This document shows positions 35,145 through 40,018 of a DNA stretch of 40,018 nucleotides, one piece after another. Below the pieces are notes generated by a model. The model made no database searches and had not been told where the DNA came from. It was given only the letters and a program-made list of their open reading frames with translations. The position numbers were made by a program, and so were the translations under genes. The stretch's first letter is position 1. The number at the start of each line of letters is the position of its first letter. Origin of the DNA: CAZTAR01 sp043813895 (GTDB lineage: Bacteria; Planctomycetota; Phycisphaerae; UBA1845; UTPLA1); NCBI GenBank assembly GCA_043813895.1, contig JBDRKQ010000067.1:1-40018 (forward strand). Direction: 5' to 3'.

Positions 35145-36587
35145 ATGAAGTTGGCACGCCTGTTCTCAGGCCCCATGGCGGTTTATCTTTGGGCCGCTGT
35201 CGTTCTTTCGCCGGTCAGCCTGGCATTCGGACAAGCTGAGTCATCTGAACAGGCGGTGGATCCCGCCTGGCAAAGCGAGCCGATGTCGCTGAACTATCAG
35301 CCGCAGACCGCTCAGGAGCAGCAGGAACCCGCCGAAGAGGTCGTGTCCGAGACGACGACGGAGACGGTGACGGAAGCGCCGGCGTATGACATCTGGACGA
35401 CGAAGCGGCTGACCGGCGATTGGGGCGGCGCTCGGACGTGGATGGACGACCACGGCATCGACTTCTCGGCGATCTACGTGGGCGTGTGGCAGCAGAACTT
35501 CCGCGGCGGTCTCAATACGCACAACGCCGACGACTTCAACGGCGACCTGCGGCTGAACCTCAGGCTGGACCTGGACAAGATGGGCGTGGTTCCGGGCGGT
35601 TTCTTCTTCATCCGCGGGAAGTCGAGCTACAACGACAGCGTGCAGCGCGAGGTCGGCTCGCTGGGGAGCACGTCGTGGGTGATGGCCAGCGGCGATCATG
35701 AGTTCTTCCTCGACAAGTGGTGGTACGGGCAGTACTTCTTCGAGAAGAAGTTGGAGTTCCGCATCGGTAAACTGCTGACGCCCGTGGACCTGTTCGACTG
35801 CAACGCGTATGCCCAGTCGCCGTGGGACCAGTTCATCAATGCACACATGTGTGCGAACCCGACGTTTCCGCACCGCAAGGCGCCGGGCGCATTCCTGAAG
35901 TACACGCCGTGCGATTACTTTTACTTCCAGATGGCCGGCGTGAACGCCGACCAGCGGGATTCGACGCGGGGCGTCAGCTTCGACACGACGTTCCACAACA
36001 AGTACGGCGGCGACAATCCGTACTTCATTGGGATGTTCGAGATGGGCTTCACACCGAAGCTGTCGAGCGCGAACGGGGCGATGCCCGGCAACTACCGGTT
36101 GGGTTGGTGGTATGATCCGCGGCCCGGCACGGTTTTCCGCGACAACCTCGGCGGGATACTCAGCGATCGGACGCACGGTTCGGACGTGGGCTTCTACGCC
36201 AGCTTCGATCAGATGCTCTGCAAGGAGAACGACGACGCCAAGGACAAGCAGGGCCTGGGTACGTTCTTCCGGTACGGCTTTGCGCATCGCGACATCAATG
36301 CTATCAGCAATTTCTGGTCGCTCGGTGCGCAGTACCAGGGTCTGATTCCGAGACGTGACAATGATGTGTTGGCCTTCGGTGTCGCCCAGAGTATTATGTC
36401 CAGCCAGCTTCGACACGAGGTCAACAATCTGGCGGACCGCGAGACTGTCTACGAGCTCTATTACGCCATTCACATTACGCCGGCGATTGTGCTGACGCCC
36501 GATATTCAGGTCATCACCAATCCGGGCGGTAACAAGGATGCCAGGGACGCCTTGGTTGGTAGTCTGCGAGTAAAGATTTCCCTGTAG
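35145..36587 (+). CDS. OprB-family carbohydrate porin
   Basis: 480 residues. Signal peptide to about FGQA|E, then a Gln/Glu/Thr-rich linker of about 60 residues, then the OprB signature LTGDWGGARTWMDDHGIDFSAIYVGVWQQN. The rest is typical of 16-18-stranded porins: alternating aromatic strands (FFFIRGKSSYNDS, EFFLDKWWYGQYFF, LEFRIGKLLTPVDLFDCNAYAQ, GFYASFDQMLCKEND) and the closing strand ITPAIVLTPDIQVITNPGGN...SLRVKISL. It should form a diffusion channel in the outer membrane, probably for sugars. GGAGACAG precedes the ATG. A small lipoprotein gene follows 48 bp on. Confidence 0.94.
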   Translation: MKLARLFSGPMAVYLWAAVVLSPVSLAFGQAESSEQAVDPAWQSEPMSLNYQPQTAQEQQEPAEEVVSETTTETVTEAPAYDIWTTKRLTGDWGGARTWMDDHGIDFSAIYVGVWQQNFRGGLNTHNADDFNGDLRLNLRLDLDKMGVVPGGFFFIRGKSSYNDSVQREVGSLGSTSWVMASGDHEFFLDKWWYGQYFFEKKLEFRIGKLLTPVDLFDCNAYAQSPWDQFINAHMCANPTFPHRKAPGAFLKYTPCDYFYFQMAGVNADQRDSTRGVSFDTTFHNKYGGDNPYFIGMFEMGFTPKLSSANGAMPGNYRLGWWYDPRPGTVFRDNLGGILSDRTHGSDVGFYASFDQMLCKENDDAKDKQGLGTFFRYGFAHRDINAISNFWSLGAQYQGLIPRRDNDVLAFGVAQSIMSSQLRHEVNNLADRETVYELYYAIHITPAIVLTPDIQVITNPGGNKDARDALVGSLRVKISL

Positions 36588-36635
36588 GAGCAGGATTCCT
36601 AGTTCGATCCTGAATTGGTTTAAGGAGATTCGACT

Positions 36636-36884
36636 ATGATCAGAGCGCGTACACTACGCAAGATGAAGATGGCGGCGATGACGGCCTGTACCGTGATGGG
36701 CGGAACAGTCTTTGCCTCGGCTTGCACGGTTCAGGACCTGGGTGACCAGGTCACAGCCGGTTCGCTTGCCTTTGTCAGAAGCTACATCACCGGCTTCTGG
36801 ACCACGTTGGTTCCGACCGTTGCTGACGCCATCACGATTGCGCAGAATGCGGGCGTGTCGATTCCGAATCCGCCGTGGCCATAA
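36636..36884 (+). CDS. Small lipoprotein (82 aa)
   Basis: Start ATG with AAGGAGATT upstream. Basic leader (MIRARTLRKMKMAAM), hydrophobic core, lipobox ASAC (Cys30). The mature part is 53 residues with an amphipathic helix (DQVTAGSLAFVRSYITGFWTTLVPTVADAI) and the end NPPWP. It has the same build as the tiny lipoproteins at 12166 and 19102 but no copy of their promoter motif. It lies 48 bp after the porin gene and is probably cotranscribed with it; it may sit beside the porin in the outer membrane. Confidence 0.75.
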   Translation: MIRARTLRKMKMAAMTACTVMGGTVFASACTVQDLGDQVTAGSLAFVRSYITGFWTTLVPTVADAITIAQNAGVSIPNPPWP

Positions 36885-37188
36885 TCGTCCCGTTCGGACG
36901 ACACGGCTTACGATAACCGAATCCTGCAATTCCGCCGGTGTCCGTTGCGAACCAAGGCAGGGTCGGCAAACGGACGCCGAATCGGCGCTGCTCGACGCAG
37001 TCACGAATGGCACGGCTCCATGCTGCCGAGACTTATAAGTCTGTGCAGTCTGTGGCCGTGCCTTCTTTGGTGCGCGTCCTCGCCTCCCGTCACGAGACAC
37101 GGTACAATTCACGCTCGGCCGCGGCGGATAAGCGTGCGTCGGTTCGGCGGTTCCTCGGTCCGTTCGTGCTGAGGCCGGGCGGTCCGAC
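36885..37188. other. Intergenic region before symporter
   Basis: About 300 bp; no supported gene. Two nested short plus-strand frames and one minus-strand frame overlap without any domain. There is no clear promoter. Confidence 0.4.
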
Positions 37189-37218
37189 GTGACGGTCGTC
37201 GCTGGCAGCGAGTTCCTC

Positions 37219-38784
37219 ATGGTGGATCAAGCCCCAGTCAACACGTGGGTCATCGGCGTGTCCTTCGCCGTGTACACCCTCGCGATTGTCGCCATCGGGC
37301 TCTATTCCGCGAAGTTCGCCAAACGAAGCGACGAGGACTTCTTCCTTGCCGGGCGGTCTCTGGGAGGCTGGGTCGCCGCACTCTCCGCATCCGCTTCGAG
37401 CGAGTCGGGCTGGGTGACGCTGGGGCTCGTCGGCGTTGCGTTCGGGTCCGGGGTCTCGGCGTACTGGATCATCCCCGGCTGTCTCTTGGGCTTTTTGTTC
37501 AACTGGTTTGTGCTGGCCGGGCGGATGCGCGACAGGTCGCGGCAGCTCTCCGCCCTGACGCTGCCGGACTTCTTCGCGTTCAATTTCAAGGAGCGCCTTC
37601 CACTTCTCCGTGTCCTGTCGGTCGTCGTCATACTCGTCGCGATGCTGCTCTACGTTGCGGCCCAACTAGCGGCCGCCGGCAAGGCATTCAGTGCGACGTT
37701 TCCAGGATCCAATGCCGCGAGTATGACCGGGGACTATCGGGTCGGCGTTTGGATCGGCGCCGCCATCGTGCTGCTCTACACCGTCGCGGGAGGCTTCCGC
37801 GCCGTCTGCTGGACCGATTTCCTGCAGGCCTTTCTGATGTTCGGCACATTGGTCATATTCCCGGTCTACCTCCTCGCCACGCAAGGCGGATACGGATTCA
37901 TCTTCGAGCAGTTGGAGGCGGTTGGCGACCCGAAGTTGCTGAGTTTGAGTTGGGGACGCACCGGGATCGCGTTCTTCGGATTCCTGTTGGGCTCGCACGC
38001 GCTGGGGATCAACTTCGGCTATCCCGGTCAGCCGCACGTTCTGGTCCGCTTCATGGCGCTGAGGGAGCGGCGCGACGCCCGAATCGCCGGCGTCATTGCG
38101 TTCTGCTGGGGGCTGTGCGTGTACTGGGGCGCGGTGACGGTCGGCCTGATGGCGAGGGCGATGACGGCGGGCGGGGCCGAGTGGGGCCAGCTCATGCTGG
38201 CGGAGGAAACGCAGGAGGTCTACAAGGAGTTGGGCCTCGTGATGTCGGCAATGCACATGCTGCCCGGCGTGCTGGCCGGGTTGGTCCTCGCGGCCGTGCT
38301 GGCTGCGATCTGCTCCACCGCCGACAGCCAGTTGGTCGTCGCGGCCAGTTCCGCGGCGAACGACCTCTACGCGCGACTCTTCGCCAAGGGCCGACAGCAG
38401 ACGAACATGCTCGCCAACCGTCTCGTCGTCCTCGCGCTTGGGCTCGGCGCCACCGCCCTGGCAATCAAGAACCCGCTCAATGTATACAACTACGTTCTGA
38501 CCTACGGCTGGGCGATCATGGGCGCCGCCTTCGGCCCGCAACTCATTCTCGTGCTGATGTGGAAGCGCGCGTCGTACGCCGGCTGCCTGGCAGGCATGAT
38601 CACAGGCTTCGCCGTCGTGCTGATCTGGAAGCTGGCGTACAGTTACGACGCTACGGACCCGACGAGCGTGGAGGTCTACAACCTGCCGTTGGCTTTCGTC
38701 GCCGCCCTGGTCGTCAATGTCGTCGTCAGCCTGATCAAGCCCGACCCATCACCAGCGAAACACGCCGACGTACGCGCGGCGTGA
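37219..38784 (+). CDS. Sodium:solute symporter (SSS family, PutP-like)
   Basis: 521 residues from the ATG at 37219 (a GTG at 37189 would add ten). Thirteen or so hydrophobic helices. Family blocks: FAVYTLAIVAIGLYSAKFAKRSDEDFFLAGRSLGGWVAALSASASSESGWVTLG (helices 1-2 with the Na-site Ser/Ala), ALTLPDFFAFNF, VYTVAGG-like LLYTVAGGFRAVCWTDFLQAFLM (the GGxxAVxWTDxxQ block), NFGYPGQPHVLVRFMA, and ICSTADSQLVVAASSAANDLY. These are close to sodium/proline symporters (PutP). The substrate is most likely proline or a related amino acid; exact specificity is not certain. It stands alone. Confidence 0.94.
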   Translation: MVDQAPVNTWVIGVSFAVYTLAIVAIGLYSAKFAKRSDEDFFLAGRSLGGWVAALSASASSESGWVTLGLVGVAFGSGVSAYWIIPGCLLGFLFNWFVLAGRMRDRSRQLSALTLPDFFAFNFKERLPLLRVLSVVVILVAMLLYVAAQLAAAGKAFSATFPGSNAASMTGDYRVGVWIGAAIVLLYTVAGGFRAVCWTDFLQAFLMFGTLVIFPVYLLATQGGYGFIFEQLEAVGDPKLLSLSWGRTGIAFFGFLLGSHALGINFGYPGQPHVLVRFMALRERRDARIAGVIAFCWGLCVYWGAVTVGLMARAMTAGGAEWGQLMLAEETQEVYKELGLVMSAMHMLPGVLAGLVLAAVLAAICSTADSQLVVAASSAANDLYARLFAKGRQQTNMLANRLVVLALGLGATALAIKNPLNVYNYVLTYGWAIMGAAFGPQLILVLMWKRASYAGCLAGMITGFAVVLIWKLAYSYDATDPTSVEVYNLPLAFVAALVVNVVVSLIKPDPSPAKHADVRAA

Positions 38785-38815
38785 TCCCGACGGCCCATGA
38801 CAATCGGTAGCGCCG

Positions 38816-38842
38816 ACCGCTTGCTGACACGCGCGGCTCTGA
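38816..38842 (+). repeat. REP-like dispersed repeat, copy b
   Basis: Same 27-base unit as at 34181 with one change (gacacgcgcggctctga). It follows the symporter gene, and AACAGAGCC after it pairs with GGCTCTG of the unit, so it can fold into a small hairpin. Confidence 0.75.
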
Positions 38843-38906
38843 ACAGAGCCCCGACCGTGAGGAAGGGGTTGGCATTCGCCGCGCAGGCCCTTGCGTTTGT
38901 GCGGTC

Positions 38907-38933
38907 ACCGCTTGCTGGCGCGCGCGGCTCTGA
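38907..38933 (+). repeat. REP-like dispersed repeat, copy c
   Basis: Same unit (ACCGCTTGCTGGCGCGCGCG then GCTCTGA), 91 bp after copy b in the same direction, between the symporter and pseudopilin 3' ends. Confidence 0.75.
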
Positions 38934-38961
38934 TGCTTGTGGGGTTTTTGGCGTGGCAGCA

Positions 38962-39891
38962 CTACGGCCCGGGGCGGATGTTGTAGCCGGGTCCGCGGGA
39001 GAAACGGGTATCGACGAACTGGTGTGTTGCGTGACCGTCGAGGAAGCCCATAGAGTAGGTCGAGATCTTGCCGTGCCAGCCGAGGCCGAGCGTTTGGAGC
39101 AGGCTCTCGCCCTCCGAGCCGTCCGGTGGTCTGGACTCGACTAGGTATGCGTCCAAATGGTCTTCAATGAAAACGGGGAACTCTGAACCATACCCACCGA
39201 CCTTCTTCGCCAGCATTCGGCTTCCCCACTTGCTCATTTTGTCGATGTCGTGGACATTTCGCTTATCGCCACCGTCCGGATCTGGACCATCGTATATAGG
39301 GTCGTCGTACCAGTGCCATAAGATCGGATAACTCGTCCCCTGCACCTCGTGGGCGGCATGGCGCGTCTGCACCTCTGGCGGGACGCCGACATCGGTATAC
39401 TCACTGGTAAGGTAGGACTTGTCGGAGGGACATACATATACCTTCACGATAACTTTGCCCGCGGCTCCCGGGGCAATGTACTTGTTGAACGGCCGCAACT
39501 CGGTCGGCAGGACCTTCCAATCTGCCGTACCGCCATAGGCCGGGTGGTCGATCGAGGGCTGGTATCCGCCGTAAACCCACTCAGAAATCCAATCGTAGCT
39601 GAATCCCGCGTACGTACCCGTCCCCAGGTGCCAGGGGAGCGAGGGAAAGCTGCCGTATCCTCCGACATCGTTGTCGTCCATGTACATTTGTGCGGTTGCA
39701 CTGATCTGGCCGAGGTTCGAGGTGCATTGCGTGATGGCAGCCGTTTCCTTTGCACGGCTGAGCGCCGGGAGCAGGACCGAGATGAGCACGGCGATGATCG
39801 AGATGACCACGAGCAATTCGATCAGCGTGAATGCCGCGCGTCGCCTGCCGCGCCCGGCAGAATCACGGGCGCACGCTCCAATTGGGGACAT
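38962..39891 (-). CDS. Type II secretion-like pseudopilin (prepilin-type N-terminus)
   Basis: 309 residues from the ATG at 39891 (GGAG 8 nt upstream; an upstream start at 39939 is less likely). A short basic leader RGRRRAA is followed by FTLIELLVVISIIAVLISVLLPAL: the prepilin peptidase site with Phe+1 and Glu+5. The long C-terminal domain has the planctomycete type: ISATAQMYMDDND, PTELRPFNKYI, VYVCPSDKS, ending MGFLDGHATHQFVDTRF with the DGH block. Such large families are abundant in this phylum; whether they form pili or act as secreted sensors is not known. The gene is complete. Confidence 0.92.
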   Translation of the reverse strand: MSPIGACARDSAGRGRRRAAFTLIELLVVISIIAVLISVLLPALSRAKETAAITQCTSNLGQISATAQMYMDDNDVGGYGSFPSLPWHLGTGTYAGFSYDWISEWVYGGYQPSIDHPAYGGTADWKVLPTELRPFNKYIAPGAAGKVIVKVYVCPSDKSYLTSEYTDVGVPPEVQTRHAAHEVQGTSYPILWHWYDDPIYDGPDPDGGDKRNVHDIDKMSKWGSRMLAKKVGGYGSEFPVFIEDHLDAYLVESRPPDGSEGESLLQTLGLGWHGKISTYSMGFLDGHATHQFVDTRFSRGPGYNIRPGP

Positions 39892-40018
39892 ACTGTATCT
39901 CCAGGCGGATGTGCCGACACCCCCAGCGCCGATCGGCACCGAGGCTCGATCAACCTCTTACCCTCTCACATCCTATCCGTCTATATCGTAACACACTCGG
40001 CGGGGCAATCCAATGATT

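Noticed and set aside
35241..36473. Minus-strand open frame of 410 codons over the porin gene
   Set aside because: Antisense of OprB; Val/Arg/His-rich, no ribosome site or recognisable fold.
37245..38810. Second plus-strand frame of 521 codons over the symporter gene
   Set aside because: Arg/Gly/His-rich shadow in the wrong frame; the symporter frame has all family motifs.

Overview
The window looks like chromosome from a planctomycete (Planctomycetota, perhaps Phycisphaerae-like). The reasons are: high GC; giant Ser/Thr kinases fused to TPR arrays and preceded by an ECF sigma factor; a type II pseudopilin of the planctomycete DUF1559-like kind (FTLIELLVVISIIAVLISV); many lipoproteins; secreted proteins with C-terminal anchor tails; and phage-type integrases parked at tRNA genes. 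No ribosomal RNA, CRISPR array or housekeeping cluster is present, so the assignment below phylum is inference.

Layout. 1-9.2 kb: a 5'-cut kinase-TPR gene, a lipoprotein, an ECF sigma factor, an exported NADAR-fold lipoprotein, gamma-glutamyltranspeptidase, a propeller-like lipoprotein gene broken by one frameshift, and a secreted SGNH-like protein. 9.8-12.1 kb: tRNA-Arg(TCT) with the relic of an integrated element (integrase C-terminus), an HDOD protein and a scrap of a type I restriction HsdR subunit. 12.1-19.4 kb: a signalling and surface block with an ECF sigma factor, a zinc-finger/kinase/TPR receptor with a truncated tandem copy, a secreted caspase-like protein and two tiny lipoproteins. 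Three genes of this block share an unusual upstream promoter-like motif. 19.8-20.4 kb: a decayed IS630 transposase. 20.8-24.0 kb: two convergent groups of CsgG/TolB-like and TPR envelope proteins. 24.0-25.1 kb: truncated phosphatase and HEAT-repeat relics.

25.1-33.9 kb is an 8.8-kb integrative element in the 3' half of tRNA-Ala(CGC), bounded by a 44-bp perfect direct repeat. It carries cargo (a PEP-CTERM protein, a HIRAN protein, an unknown protein) and a tightly overlapping operon of an excisionase-like protein, winged-helix proteins, an AEP-type primase and a DnaB/RecA-type helicase. These are followed by a fused XRE repressor/M41-like metallopeptidase expressed from a leaderless consensus promoter, and by a tyrosine integrase. 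The element has neither capsid nor conjugation genes.

The most striking observation is that the attachment core lies inside the integrase reading frame. In the integrated state the protein ends inside the antisense strand of the tRNA (586 aa). In the excised circle the frame would run across attP into 91 further codons now stranded at the other end of the element (670 aa). The decayed element at tRNA-Arg shows the same arrangement, so this may be a general switch in a planctomycete element family.

33.9-40 kb: fragments of a chromosomal gene and a transposase, an OprB-type porin, a small lipoprotein, a sodium:solute symporter, dispersed REP-like repeats and a pseudopilin.
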